This document shows, one piece after another, positions 1 to 8,897 of a stretch of 64,000 nt of DNA; the first letter of the stretch is position 1; the number at the start of each line of letters is the position of its first letter. The translations under genes were made by a program, and so were the position numbers. Source of the stretch: Parabacteroides sp. ZJ-118 (lineage in GTDB: Bacteria; Bacteroidota; Bacteroidia; Bacteroidales; Tannerellaceae); the NCBI RefSeq assembly GCF_011038785.1, contig NZ_JAAKDT010000002.1:146048-210047 (forward strand), in the 5' to 3' direction. A model generated the notes under the pieces. That model saw nothing but the letters and a program-made list of their open reading frames with translations, ran no database searches and had not been told where the DNA came from.

Positions 1-2251
1 CCTGGCGGCGAAAGCCTTCCGGACGCAGGCGGAACGCTTGGCGGAGGAGCACCGCGCGACCGACGGGCTGACCGTGGAGGTGGTGGATCCGCAGTCGGTC
101 TACAACGAGTTCTCGAGCGGTACGCCCGACGCGACCGCCTACCGCCGGTTCCTGAAAATGTTCTACGATCGTAGCGCGTCCGCCGGGAGCGCTCCCAAGT
201 ACCTGTTGTTGTTTGGCGACGGGATTTACGACAACCGGGGGATCTGCCCGGACGTGAAAAATATAGCGAGAGACCATCTGTTGCTGACCTATCAGTCGAG
301 AGCCTCCCTGTTTGAGTATTCAGCGTCGTTCCATCCCTCGGAGTTCTCGTATGTGACCGACGATTATTACGGGCTGTTGGAGGATGTGTCCGAGGAGGCG
401 CTTACCCGGACGAACAGCCTGTGCGTAGGGGTCGGTCGCTTCCCCGTGCGGACGGTGGCGGAGGCTGCCCGGATGGTCGATAAGGTGATCGGCTATATGC
501 GGAACCGGGACAGGGGCCGCTGGAAAAACCAGATCACCTTCGTGGCGGACGACGGTAACAACGCGGATCACTACACGAGCGATCACGCGAGACAAGCCGA
601 CGAGCTGGCCCGGTTTATCGAGGAGAACCAGGAGGCTTTCCTGACGAACAAGGTCTATTTCGACGCCTTCAAGCGGGATAACAGCGGTACCTATCCGGAC
701 GTGCGTAATCGGATCGCCGACCTGCTGAAGAGGGGCCAGCTGCTGATCAATTATACGGGCCATGGGAATACGACCGCCTGGTCCGACGAGTATGTGTGGA
801 CGCAGGCGGATATCCAGCAATCGGCCTATCCGAGGCTGCCGGTCTGGGTGACGGCCACGTGCGACTTTACCCGTTTCGACGACGTGAACACCTCGGCGGG
901 AGAGTCGGTCTTCCTGAACGCCGCGAGTGGCGGTATCGCCCTGTTCACGACGACCCGCGTGGTCGTGTCCAGCGCGAACGCGGCCTTGAACAAGGAGCTC
1001 TACCGCGATCTGTTCGAGCGGGAGGACAAGGGGCGGGCCCGCACGCTGGGCGAGGCCCTGATGGCGACCAAGCGGAAGCTCTCCGGGGTGAACAAGCTCA
1101 ATTTCATCCTGATCGGCGATCCCGCCTTGCGGATCTCCTACCCGGAGTACCGGGCGCGGGTGACCGCCGTGAACGGCCGGGCCGTATCGGACGAGCCCTT
1201 TACCTTCAAAGCCTTGGAGAAACTGACGGTGGAGGGGGAGATCGTGGATCCGCGCGGAGGCCGGGCGAGCGACTTTACCGGTATCCTGCAGGCTACGGTG
1301 CTGGATAGCCGGGCCGCGCTGACGACCTTGGGCAATAACACGGATGAAAAGGGCGACACGGTCCGCTTCTCGTATACGGATTACCCGAACGCGCTCTATA
1401 TCGGGGAGGATTCGGTGCGGCGGGGAACGTTCCGTTTCTCCTTCACGGTGCCGAAAGACATCTCCTACTCGAACGAGCCGGGGAAGCTGAACCTCTACGC
1501 CTCCGACGCGGTTAACGGGCACGAGGCGCAGGGCTCTTTCTTGAATTACGTCGTAGGCGGTACCGCCGATCGCGCGGAGACCGATACGATCGGCCCCGAG
1601 ATCCGGCAGATCTACTTGAACGACTCGAGCTTCGTGGCGGGCGGTCCGGTGAACGCGACGCCCTACTTCGCGGCCAGGCTGTGGGACAAGAGCGGCGTGA
1701 ACCTGACGGGCAGCAGCGTGGGGCATGATATCATGCTGACGATCGACAGCATGCCTTCGCGGAGCTACAACTTGAACAACGACTACGCGCTGTCGCCCGA
1801 TCGCGAGGGGGAGGGGCTGGTCCGCTTCTCCATCCCCGAGCTGGAGCCGGGCCTGCACACGGCCGAGTTCAAGGTGTGGGATATCTTGAACAACTCGACG
1901 ACCCATACCTTCGCCTTTGAGGTGGTGGAGGGGTTGAGGCCGAACCTGGTCGAGCTGTACGCTACCCCGAACCCGGCGCGGGACCAGGTGGAGTTTTACC
2001 TGCGCCACGATCGACCGGAGACGGAGCTGCGGGTGACGGTGATGGTTTACGACCGGACCGGCAGGCTGCTGTGGAGCACGGAGCGGAGCGGCTCCTCCGA
2101 GGGCTTCAAGGCCTATGTCGTGACGTGGAACCTGACGGATAACGGCGGCAGGCGGTTGCGCCCGGGGGTTTATCTCTATCGGGCGGCCATTCGCGCGAAT
2201 GGCTCGAGGGAGGCGACGAAGGCGAATAAATTAATCATTCTCGCACAATAA
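1..2251 (+). CDS. porU: Type IX secretion sortase PorU (5' end outside window)
   Basis: Cell-surface cysteine protease of the gingipain (C25) family. In the known system it removes the C-terminal signal domain of type IX cargo and attaches cargo to the outer surface. The frame is open from base 2, so the start lies upstream. A GHG motif has its His codon at 761-763 and the sequence TATCDFT has its Cys codon at 860-862; these fit the catalytic His/Cys pair, 33 residues apart. The last 90 residues (from about ATPNPARD) form a beta-rich C-terminal domain like those of secreted cargo. porV follows 120 bp downstream, as expected for partners in the attachment complex. Base composition is clearly GC-rich compared with the surface-protein genes later in the window. 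The identification is firm; only the N-terminal part is missing. Confidence 0.93.
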   Translation, partial: LAAKAFRTQAERLAEEHRATDGLTVEVVDPQSVYNEFSSGTPDATAYRRFLKMFYDRSASAGSAPKYLLLFGDGIYDNRGICPDVKNIARDHLLLTYQSRASLFEYSASFHPSEFSYVTDDYYGLLEDVSEEALTRTNSLCVGVGRFPVRTVAEAARMVDKVIGYMRNRDRGRWKNQITFVADDGNNADHYTSDHARQADELARFIEENQEAFLTNKVYFDAFKRDNSGTYPDVRNRIADLLKRGQLLINYTGHGNTTAWSDEYVWTQADIQQSAYPRLPVWVTATCDFTRFDDVNTSAGESVFLNAASGGIALFTTTRVVVSSANAALNKELYRDLFEREDKGRARTLGEALMATKRKLSGVNKLNFILIGDPALRISYPEYRARVTAVNGRAVSDEPFTFKALEKLTVEGEIVDPRGGRASDFTGILQATVLDSRAALTTLGNNTDEKGDTVRFSYTDYPNALYIGEDSVRRGTFRFSFTVPKDISYSNEPGKLNLYASDAVNGHEAQGSFLNYVVGGTADRAETDTIGPEIRQIYLNDSSFVAGGPVNATPYFAARLWDKSGVNLTGSSVGHDIMLTIDSMPSRSYNLNNDYALSPDREGEGLVRFSIPELEPGLHTAEFKVWDILNNSTTHTFAFEVVEGLRPNLVELYATPNPARDQVEFYLRHDRPETELRVTVMVYDRTGRLLWSTERSGSSEGFKAYVVTWNLTDNGGRRLRPGVYLYRAAIRANGSREATKANKLIILAQ

Positions 2252-2370
2252 AGTAGCGGGTAATGAGTTTATAGTAAGCACGGGGGGGGAGAAGTGAGCG
2301 TGGGGAGGAAGGTGCCCCGGTCGCCCGCCCCCCGGGAGGATGGATGTAAAAGGTTGGTTTAGCATAGAAT

Positions 2371-3591
2371 ATGAGAAGAATGGAATATATGGTAAGAGTT
2401 TCAAGGTTCCGCCTGTTTCTGGCGGTTTTCGGTTTCCTGACGGCGTTCACGGCGTCGTACGCCCAGGGAGGCGCGGACGATATCAAGCATAAATTCGCCC
2501 CGATCAATACGGCGATACCCTCTTTGTCGATCGCGCCCGACGCCCGCGGAGGCTCCATGGGCGATAACGGCGTGGCGACTACGCCGGACGTGAACGCCCA
2601 GTACTGGAACCCCGCCAAGTATGCTTTCAGCTACAGCAAGGCCGGCGTGGCGCTCTCTTACACGCCCTGGCTGCGTAAGTTGGTGAACGACGTGGCGCTG
2701 GCCTACCTGGCCGGCTATTATAAGCTGGGCGACTCCGACATGCAGGCCGTCGGGGCCTCGTTGCGCTATTTCTCGCTGGGCGAGGTGCAGGAAAACCGCG
2801 ACGGCGGGCTCGGCAACCAGCTCCTGCTGAATCCCTACGAGATGGCTTTCGACGTCAGCTACAGCCGCAAGCTGTCGGACCTGTTCTCCATGGCGGTCGC
2901 CTTGCGCTACATCCGCTCGGACATGGGCGCCTCGTCGGACGACGATATGGTGCCGGATAACGCGTTCGCCGCCGACATCGCCGGCTACCTGGAGAAATAC
3001 GTGATCCTGGGGAATAGCGAGTGCCTGTGGAGCTTCGGTTTCAACATCTCCAATATCGGTACGAAGGTCTCTTACGACGGGGGCAACACGAACCAGTTCC
3101 TGCCCACGACGCTGAAGATCGGGACCGGCCTGCTCTACCCGATCGACGATTACAACCAGATCGGGCTCTACCTGGACCTGAGCAAGTACCTGGTCCCCTC
3201 CGAGCCGATCCAGGAGGGCACGACTCCCGAGGATGAGGCCGCTTACCGGGAGAAATACGACGAGTACAACAACATGTCTCCGATCACGGGTATCTTCAAG
3301 TCCTTCGGCGACTCGCCCAACGGCTTCAAGGGCGAGCTGGAGGAGATCATGGCCTCCATCGGCCTGGAGTATAACTACAACCAGCAATTCTTCGTGCGCG
3401 GCGGCTACTACTACGAGAACAAGTACCAGGGAAACCGCCAGTACTTCTCGGTCGGCGCCGGTTTCCGCATGAGCGTTTTCCAGCTGGACGCCGCCTATCT
3501 GATCAGCACCGTGCAGAGCAACCCGCTGGACCAGACGCTGCGCTTCTCCCTCTCGTTCGACATGGATGGAATCAAGAACCTTTTCCGATAA
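2371..3591 (+). CDS. porV: Type IX secretion outer-membrane shuttle protein PorV
   Basis: A 406-residue outer-membrane beta-barrel of the FadL/PorV type. PorV carries type IX substrates from the translocon to the PorU attachment complex. A signal peptide ends near SYAQGG (about residue 32). It is followed by the typical opening of this family ([20 protein letters not shown] and [14 protein letters not shown]) and by alternating amphipathic strands to an aromatic C-terminus (NLFR). In-frame ATGs at 2371, 2380 and 2389 are all possible; the later ones give a more usual signal peptide. It lies directly after porU, and the overlapping frame of ispF begins at its end. Together with porU it shows that the organism has a type IX route for large surface proteins such as those at 13 and 61 kb. 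Confidence 0.93.
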   Translation: MRRMEYMVRVSRFRLFLAVFGFLTAFTASYAQGGADDIKHKFAPINTAIPSLSIAPDARGGSMGDNGVATTPDVNAQYWNPAKYAFSYSKAGVALSYTPWLRKLVNDVALAYLAGYYKLGDSDMQAVGASLRYFSLGEVQENRDGGLGNQLLLNPYEMAFDVSYSRKLSDLFSMAVALRYIRSDMGASSDDDMVPDNAFAADIAGYLEKYVILGNSECLWSFGFNISNIGTKVSYDGGNTNQFLPTTLKIGTGLLYPIDDYNQIGLYLDLSKYLVPSEPIQEGTTPEDEAAYREKYDEYNNMSPITGIFKSFGDSPNGFKGELEEIMASIGLEYNYNQQFFVRGGYYYENKYQGNRQYFSVGAGFRMSVFQLDAAYLISTVQSNPLDQTLRFSLSFDMDGIKNLFR

Positions 3592-3598
3592 GACGGGC

Positions 3599-4105
3599 AT
3601 GAAGATACGCGTAGGTTTCGGTTATGACGTACACGCCCTGGTGCCGGGCCGGGAGTTGTGGCTGGGCGGGATCCGGATCGAGCATACGCTGGGCCTGCTG
3701 GGGCACAGCGACGCCGACGTGCTGATCCACGCCATCTGCGACGCCCTGCTGGGAGCGGCCGGCCTGCGGGATATCGGTTACCATTTCCCGGATACCGACG
3801 GCGCCTACGAGAATATCGACAGCAAGCTCCTGCTCCGGGCTACCATGCGGCTGTTGAGGGAGGCGGGCTACGAGCTGGGCAATATCGACGCCACCGTCTG
3901 CGCCGAGCGCCCGCGGTTGAATCCCCATATCCCGCGGATGAGGAAGACACTGGCCGAGGTGCTGGACGCGGACGAGGCCGATATCTCCATCAAGGCCACG
4001 ACCACCGAGAAGCTGGGCTTCACCGGGCGGCAGGAGGGAATCTCGGCCTACGCCACGGTGCTGATCCAGCGCCCTACCGCTCCCGATCGATCTCCAGCTC
4101 GATGA
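3599..4105 (+). CDS. ispF: 2-C-methyl-D-erythritol 2,4-cyclodiphosphate synthase
   Basis: Fifth step of the MEP isoprenoid pathway: converts CDP-ME 2-phosphate to the 2,4-cyclodiphosphate in the cytoplasm. The 168-residue length fits the family (about 160). Visible motifs: GFGYDVHAL near the N-terminus (Asp and His metal ligands), [30 protein letters not shown], and near the end [15 protein letters not shown]. The ATG at 3599 gives the canonical start (MKIRVGFG); an upstream in-frame ATG at 3566 lies inside porV and is unlikely. It starts 7 bp after porV. Its last 32 bp overlap the 3' end of the convergent HTH gene. It would supply C5 units for the polyprenyl synthase encoded at 25 kb. Confidence 0.95.
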   Translation: MKIRVGFGYDVHALVPGRELWLGGIRIEHTLGLLGHSDADVLIHAICDALLGAAGLRDIGYHFPDTDGAYENIDSKLLLRATMRLLREAGYELGNIDATVCAERPRLNPHIPRMRKTLAEVLDADEADISIKATTTEKLGFTGRQEGISAYATVLIQRPTAPDRSPAR

Positions 4106-4421
4106 TCCTCCGCTCTTTCTCCAGCAACAGCTCCTTCAGCCGCTCTACCTGCTGTCTCAGTCGGGTTATCTTTTCGCTCTCCACCTCTTTCGAGGGGCCG
4201 GCGGGAGAGAGCATCTCCCCGTTTCCCCACGCCAGCCACTCCGTCCGTACCCTCGGGAAGGCGCTGAGGATCCGGCGGAGGGTCTCCAGGCTCGGGTCGT
4301 GCCGCCGGAAGCGCGCGGAGCGGAGCGTGGAATAGGAGATGCCGCAACGCCGGAGGAAGTCGGCCATGATCAGCCCCTCGTGTCTCGCGATCTGCTCTAC
4401 TCGGTCGTAAAAAGTACTCAT
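4074..4421 (-). CDS. Small HTH regulator with C-terminal coiled coil
   Basis: A 115-residue protein starting [16 protein letters not shown]. Residues about 8-70 resemble a Cro/C1-type helix-turn-helix ([20 protein letters not shown] and [13 protein letters not shown], ending in [11 protein letters not shown]). Residues about 80-115 are a heptad-like charged helix ([20 protein letters not shown]) that probably dimerises. Bacteroidota carry many such short regulators of unknown target. The start at 4421 is preferred to a TTG-like extension to 4442 because it matches the usual N-terminus of the domain. The gene converges on ispF and overlaps it by 32 bp, so read-through from either side would give antisense transcript. 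Its upstream side is the hairpin repeat array. Confidence 0.7.
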   Translation of the reverse strand: MSTFYDRVEQIARHEGLIMADFLRRCGISYSTLRSARFRRHDPSLETLRRILSAFPRVRTEWLAWGNGEMLSPAGPSKEVESEKITRLRQQVERLKELLLEKERRIIELEIDRER

Positions 4422-4483
4422 AGGATGTCTTGTATTTGTCAAAACGGTCGCTTGATCCGATCCGTTCCCGCGTAAAAGTACGA

Positions 4484-4665
4484 AAAAAGTTGTCGGATCG
4501 CAGCTTTCGCCATCAAAAAACGGGATTCGCGTTGTCGAATCGCAGCTTTCGCCACCAAAAAACGGGATTCGCGTTGTCGAATCGTAGCTTTCGCCATCGG
4601 AAAACGGGATTCGCGTTGTCGGATTGTAGATTTCAAGCTTGTAGAACGGAATTTGTGTTGTCCGA
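4484..4665. repeat. 42-bp tandem repeat array with an internal hairpin
   Basis: Four tandem 42-bp units at 4498-4539, 4540-4581, 4582-4623 and 4624-4665, preceded by a partial unit from 4484. The first two differ by one base, the third by a few, and the fourth is degenerate. At each junction GATTCG-CGTTGT-CGAATC forms a 6-bp stem with a 6-base loop. Both strands are open in some frames with a 14-residue periodicity, but there is no start signal or conserved product, so I treat it as non-coding. It fills the gap between the lipoprotein gene and the HTH regulator, both on the minus strand. Confidence 0.85.
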
Positions 4666-4750
4666 CCGAAGGTTTTAGCCGGATGGAATACTGTAGGAAA
4701 AACCTCCGTCCTTGCCGGCGCGGATAAGGACGCGCGAACGCGTTTTCAAG

Positions 4751-5191
4751 TTATTCACGAATGCTAATAGCTTTCAAATAGGCTTTTCTTATGGGATCCA
4801 AAGAATGATCCATCGGAAAAATATTCGCCTCTACGTTTCGTTCCACATTGGTGATCGACAAAGATACCCGTATCTCAGTCTGAGGTGGGAGATCGTCAAT
4901 GCCCAATCGCTTCTTGGATACTCCTATCAACGAGGGGGTGCGATACGTGTAATTCCATGTTTTCTCCAGGCCGATAAGCGCGTATTCCTCGTATGAGTCG
5001 TTTTGCAGGACGATCGCTGGCGCGTCTTCCAGCTCGAAGAGAATCCTCTCGCCTTTCATGCCATCCGTCCCCTCGAATCTTTCCACGACGATTAGTTCCT
5101 CTCCCTCCTCGTTCTCCTTGTCGCATCCCGCCAGCGGCGGCACGATAGCCAGCAGGCAGATACTCCAGATAAAAAATAGTTTCTTGTTCAT
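4751..5191 (-). CDS. Small lipoprotein of unknown function
   Basis: A 146-residue protein. The N-terminus is a lipoprotein signal: MNKKLFFIWS, a hydrophobic stretch, then LAGC with the lipidated Cys at about residue 23, followed by acidic residues (DKENEEGEE). That acidic run just after the Cys resembles the surface-export signal described for Bacteroidota lipoproteins, so it may face outwards. The rest is predicted beta-rich with no recognised motif. The TAGCTTTG promoter element at 5224-5231 (minus strand) lies upstream. It could be any of many small Bacteroidota lipoproteins, and I assign no role. Confidence 0.75.
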   Translation of the reverse strand: MNKKLFFIWSICLLAIVPPLAGCDKENEEGEELIVVERFEGTDGMKGERILFELEDAPAIVLQNDSYEEYALIGLEKTWNYTYRTPSLIGVSKKRLGIDDLPPQTEIRVSLSITNVERNVEANIFPMDHSLDPIRKAYLKAISIRE

Positions 5192-5223
5192 AGGTAAACT
5201 GTTTTAATGGTTTAACAATGTCC

Positions 5224-5260
5224 CAAAGCTACGGATTTCCCGCGAGAATTCCTATCTTTG
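5224..5260. promoter_or_regulatory. Divergent promoter pair
   Basis: Two Bacteroidota -7 elements face apart: TAGCTTTG on the minus strand (5231 to 5224) for the lipoprotein, and TATCTTTG on the plus strand (5253-5260) for the SUI1-addA pair. They are 21 bp apart. No clear -33 TTTG was seen for either. Confidence 0.55.
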
Positions 5261-5283
5261 GGACGCTAAAAGAGAAGAACGCT

Positions 5284-5628
5284 ATGAAGACGAACGACTG
5301 GAAAGCGCGATTGGGCGTGATGTACTCCACCAATCCCGATTTTACGTACGATACCGGCGAGGCGGAGGAGGAGCCGACCCTGCCGAAAGAGAAACAGGCC
5401 TTGCGCGTCTCCCTGGACAAACGCAACCGGGGCGGCAAGACGGTTACCCTGATCACCGGCTTCCGCGGCGCGGAGCAGGACCTGGCCGCCCTGGGAAAGC
5501 TCCTGAAGACGCGGTGCGGCGTAGGCGGCTCCGCCAAGGAGGGGACGATCCTCCTCCAAGGCGACCTGCGCGCCGGCGTGTTGGAGATCCTCCGGAAGGA
5601 GGGCTACGCGAAAAGCCGTATCCTCTAA
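5284..5628 (+). CDS. SUI1/eIF1-family translation factor (YciH-like)
   Basis: A 114-residue protein whose C-terminal 75 residues match the SUI1/eIF1 fold: ALRVSLDKRNRGGKTVTLITG, then LLKTRCGVGGSAKEGTILLQG and a C-terminal helix (LEILRKEGYAKSRIL). Bacterial YciH members are thought to act on 30S initiation fidelity. The ATG at 5284 is chosen because the TATCTTTG promoter at 5253-5260 puts transcription start near 5267, which excludes the longer frame that opens at 5218. It is 15 bp upstream of the helicase-nuclease gene, so the two are probably co-transcribed. Confidence 0.85.
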   Translation: MKTNDWKARLGVMYSTNPDFTYDTGEAEEEPTLPKEKQALRVSLDKRNRGGKTVTLITGFRGAEQDLAALGKLLKTRCGVGGSAKEGTILLQGDLRAGVLEILRKEGYAKSRIL

Positions 5629-5643
5629 TCCCCCCCGATCGCC

Positions 5644-8600
5644 ATGCTGACCATCTACAGAGCCTCCGCCGGGGCGGGCAAGACGCATAAGCTGACCGGG
5701 GAGTACCTCGCGCTGCTCTTCTCGCGGCCGGGCGCCTACCGCCGGATCCTGGCCGTCACCTTCACGAACAAGGCGACGGACGAGATGAAGAGCCGCATCG
5801 TCCGGGAGCTGTACCACCTCGCCTCCGGCCGCCCCTCCGATTACCTCCGGCCGCTCTCCGCCGCCTATTCCCTGACGGAGCCGCAGGCGCGGGAGCAGGC
5901 CCGGAAGATCCTGGTCGCGATCCTGCACGACTACTCCGCCTTCAATATCAGCACGATCGACCGCTTCTTCCAGCAGACCACCCGCGCCTTCGCCCGCGAG
6001 ATCGGCCTGCCGGGCGGCTATGGCATCGAGATGGACCAGGAACGGGTCCTGACCGAGGCGATCGATCGCCTGCTGGCCGACCTGGAGAAGCCCGAGAGCA
6101 AGGACCTGCTGGGCTGGCTGCTGCGTTTCGCCGCGGACAAGATCGAGGAGGGAGGCGGCTGGAGCCTGCGGCAAGACATCCTCTCGCTCGGCCGGGAGCT
6201 TTTCAAGGAGCGTTACCGGGCCTTTCGCGAGGAGGCCGGCGAGGCGATCGCGGACAAGCAGGCCCTGGAGGCCTACAAACAGGAGCTGTACGCCATCATC
6301 CGCTCCGCGGAGGCCGAGGCGCGGCGCCTCGGCGAGGAGGGCGCCGCGCTGCTCAAGCGCTCCGGCCTCAGCCCCGCGGACTTCAAGGGAGGAAGCCGCT
6401 CCCCGCTTTTCTACCTCGAGCGGCTGGCGGGCGGCGAGATGAAAGAGCCGACAGCCACCTTCCGGGCGCTGGCGGACCACCCCGAGGCCTATACCACCCG
6501 CTCGACGCCGCCCGACCTGCGGCAGGCCATCGGCCGCGCCTACGCGGAGGGGCTGAACGCCTGCGTGAAGCGCGTCGTCTCCCTCTTCGCCGACCTGACG
6601 GCCTATCACACGGCCCGCCAGATCGTGCGTTACTCCTACACGCTGGGGATCCTGACCGACATCTCCCGCCAGATCGCCGCTTACCGCGAGGAGAAGAACA
6701 TCCTGCTGATCGCCGATACGACCGAGCTGCTGAACAAGGTCATCCGCGGCAGCGACGCCCCCTTCATCTACGAGAAGACCGGTACGCGCGTGGACCACTA
6801 CATGATCGACGAGTTCCAAGACACCAGCGGCATGCAGTGGGACAACTTCCGCCCCCTGGTGGCGGAGAGCCTGGCGAATGGCCGGACGAACCTGATCGTC
6901 GGCGACGTGAAACAGAGCATCTACCGCTTCCGCAACTCGGACTGGACGCTGCTGGACGAGCGCGTCCGCGCCGATTTCAGGCCGGAGCAGAGCCGCGAGG
7001 AGACCCTGGCGGACAATTGGCGAAGCTGCCGCCGGATCGTGGACTTCAACAACGCCTTCTTCACCGCCGCCCCGGCGATCCTGCAAGCGCTCTACAACGA
7101 GGCGCTGGAGAGCTCCTCGCTCAGCGCGTCCGCGCGCGCCCCCTTCCTCGCGAAGATCACCGACGCCTACGACCGGAGCCGGCAGCGCGTACCGCCCCCC
7201 CTGCGGCAGAAGGAGGGACACGTGCGGATCGAGTTCCTCTCCGGCGACGCGGAGAAAGACTGGAGGCAGGAGGCGATGGAGCGCCTGCCGGCCATCTTGG
7301 AGCGCCTGCAGGACAACGGCTACGCGCTCAAGGAGATCGCCATACTCGCGCGCACCAACCAAGAGGGCGCGCGCGTGGCCGATACCTTGCTGGCCTACAA
7401 GGAGGCCCATCCGTCCGGCCGCTACCGCTACGACATCATCTCCGACGATGCCCTGTTCGTGAGCCGCTCCCCGGCGGTCCGTTTCCTGATCGCCCTGCTG
7501 CGCTGCGTGCGCGATCCGGAGGACCCGACGTGCCGGAAGCGGGCGCGCTACGCCTACCAGGTGCTGACCGGGCGGTTCGGCGCGCGCGAGGCGGACGACG
7601 AGCCGCCCCTCCAAAACCTCCTCCCCCTGTCCCGGCAATCCCTGTACGAGCTGGCCGAGGGGCTCTTCCGCGACTTCTCCGCCTGCTTCCCGGAAACGGA
7701 GCAGGTATTCGCGCAAGCCTTCCTCGACCTGGTCGCCGAGTACGCCCAAAAGGAGAGCGCGGACTTGAGCCGCTTCCTGAAATGGTGGGACGAGACGGGC
7801 TGCCGCAAGACGATCGCCACCCCGGACGGGCAGAACGCGATCCGCGTCCTGACCGTACACAAGTCCAAGGGATTGGGCTTCAAGGTCGTGATCCTTCCCT
7901 TCGCGGATTGGGAGATCGACCACAAGCCGACGAAGCCCGTCATCCTCTGGTGCCACCCGGAGGAGAGACCCTTCGACCGCCTGCGCCTGGTGCCCGTCCG
8001 CTACGGGCCGATCCTGGGGCGGACGATCTTCGCCAAGGATTATTTCCGGGAGCGCCTGCACGCGTTCATCGACAACCTGAACACCCTCTACGTCGCCTTT
8101 ACCCGCGCGAAAGAGGAGCTGATCGTATGCGCCCCCCGCCCGCGGAAGATCGACGACGCGGGCAAGGTCGAGAAGATCGCCTCCATCGCCGACCTGCTCT
8201 GGGCGGGAGTGGAGGCGGAGATCGAGGCGGATACGTTTGAGCGGGGGGAATGGTGGCATCCGGATCCGGACAAGGCCTCCGGCGCCGCTCCCGAGGAGAT
8301 CCCCATGAGCCGCCTGCGCTCCGTCCCCCCGGACGGCCGCCTGCGGTTGCGCCTGCGCGGGAAAGGCTTCTTCTTCGACAACGCCCGGCGGAAGCAGGGC
8401 GCCTTGCTGCACGAGATATTGAGCCGGATCCGCACGCCGGAGGATATCCCCGCCTCGGTGGAGCGTTACCGGGTGGCCGGGGTGATCGGCCGCGAGGAGG
8501 CGGCGGCGCTGGTCGGCCGCCTGGCGGAGTTGTTGCGCGCGGAGGAGGTCAAGGCCTGGTACGACGGCTCCGCCCGCGTCTTGAACGAAGTGGAGATCCT

Positions 8601-8814
8601 GTTCGGGAAGGGCCTGTCGAGACGCCCGGACCGGGTGATGATAAAGGCGGGCAGGGTGACGGTCGTGGATTACAAGTTCGGCGAACGGCAAGACAAGCGC
8701 TATCCCGAGCAGGTGAGAAACTACCTGCGGCTGATCCGCGAGATGGGTTTCGAGCGGGTCGACGGATACCTCTGGTACGTGGCGCTGGGTAAAATAGAGG
8801 CGGTGAATGGGTGA
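5644..8814 (+). CDS. UvrD/RecB-type helicase-nuclease (AddA/RecB-like)
   Basis: A 1056-residue superfamily 1 helicase fused to a nuclease, the architecture of RecB/AddA in double-strand-break repair. Motifs in order: Walker A ASAGAGKT (residues 8-15), AVTFTNKATDEMKSRI (Ia), DEFQDTS (Walker B), GDVKQSIYRFR (III), the LTVHKSKGLGFKVVILP block (V), YVAFTRAKEEL (VI), then GALLHEIL and VVDYKFGE near the C-terminus, which fit the His, Asp and Lys of a PD-(D/E)XK nuclease. It follows the SUI1-like gene by 15 bp. The usual AddB partner is not next to it. Very GC-rich codon use creates long antisense open frames over it, including one of 1189 codons, which I consider spurious. Confidence 0.9.
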   Translation: MLTIYRASAGAGKTHKLTGEYLALLFSRPGAYRRILAVTFTNKATDEMKSRIVRELYHLASGRPSDYLRPLSAAYSLTEPQAREQARKILVAILHDYSAFNISTIDRFFQQTTRAFAREIGLPGGYGIEMDQERVLTEAIDRLLADLEKPESKDLLGWLLRFAADKIEEGGGWSLRQDILSLGRELFKERYRAFREEAGEAIADKQALEAYKQELYAIIRSAEAEARRLGEEGAALLKRSGLSPADFKGGSRSPLFYLERLAGGEMKEPTATFRALADHPEAYTTRSTPPDLRQAIGRAYAEGLNACVKRVVSLFADLTAYHTARQIVRYSYTLGILTDISRQIAAYREEKNILLIADTTELLNKVIRGSDAPFIYEKTGTRVDHYMIDEFQDTSGMQWDNFRPLVAESLANGRTNLIVGDVKQSIYRFRNSDWTLLDERVRADFRPEQSREETLADNWRSCRRIVDFNNAFFTAAPAILQALYNEALESSSLSASARAPFLAKITDAYDRSRQRVPPPLRQKEGHVRIEFLSGDAEKDWRQEAMERLPAILERLQDNGYALKEIAILARTNQEGARVADTLLAYKEAHPSGRYRYDIISDDALFVSRSPAVRFLIALLRCVRDPEDPTCRKRARYAYQVLTGRFGAREADDEPPLQNLLPLSRQSLYELAEGLFRDFSACFPETEQVFAQAFLDLVAEYAQKESADLSRFLKWWDETGCRKTIATPDGQNAIRVLTVHKSKGLGFKVVILPFADWEIDHKPTKPVILWCHPEERPFDRLRLVPVRYGPILGRTIFAKDYFRERLHAFIDNLNTLYVAFTRAKEELIVCAPRPRKIDDAGKVEKIASIADLLWAGVEAEIEADTFERGEWWHPDPDKASGAAPEEIPMSRLRSVPPDGRLRLRLRGKGFFFDNARRKQGALLHEILSRIRTPEDIPASVERYRVAGVIGREEAAALVGRLAELLRAEEVKAWYDGSARVLNEVEILFGKGLSRRPDRVMIKAGRVTVVDYKFGERQDKRYPEQVRNYLRLIREMGFERVDGYLWYVALGKIEAVNG

Positions 8815-8820
8815 TATTTT

Positions 8821-8850
8821 TTTGATATTCGGCAAAAATGAATACTTTTG
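8821..8850 (+). promoter_or_regulatory. Promoter of psd-pssA
   Basis: TTTG at 8821-8824, 18 bases, then TACTTTTG at 8843-8850; it fits the Bacteroidota sigma consensus. It begins just after the stop of the helicase-nuclease gene and 48 bp before psd. Confidence 0.65.
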
Positions 8851-8897
8851 CAGATTCTTAGTAAAAAAAGTATAAAACGATACAGAGTCAAAGAGGA

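Noticed and set aside
320..2008. Minus-strand open frame of 562 codons over porU
   Set aside because: Same cause: shadow of a GC-rich gene with clear PorU catalytic residues on the plus strand.
4430..4678. Possible repeat protein with 14-residue units in the hairpin array
   Set aside because: A 42-bp repeat is open in several frames on both strands by arithmetic alone. There is no signal peptide, no start signal and no sensible fold.
5266..8835. Very long minus-strand open frame (1189 codons) over the helicase-nuclease gene
   Set aside because: It exists only because the plus-strand gene is GC-rich. The translation is Arg/Gly/Leu/Gln-rich with no motif, while the plus strand has a complete set of helicase and nuclease motifs.
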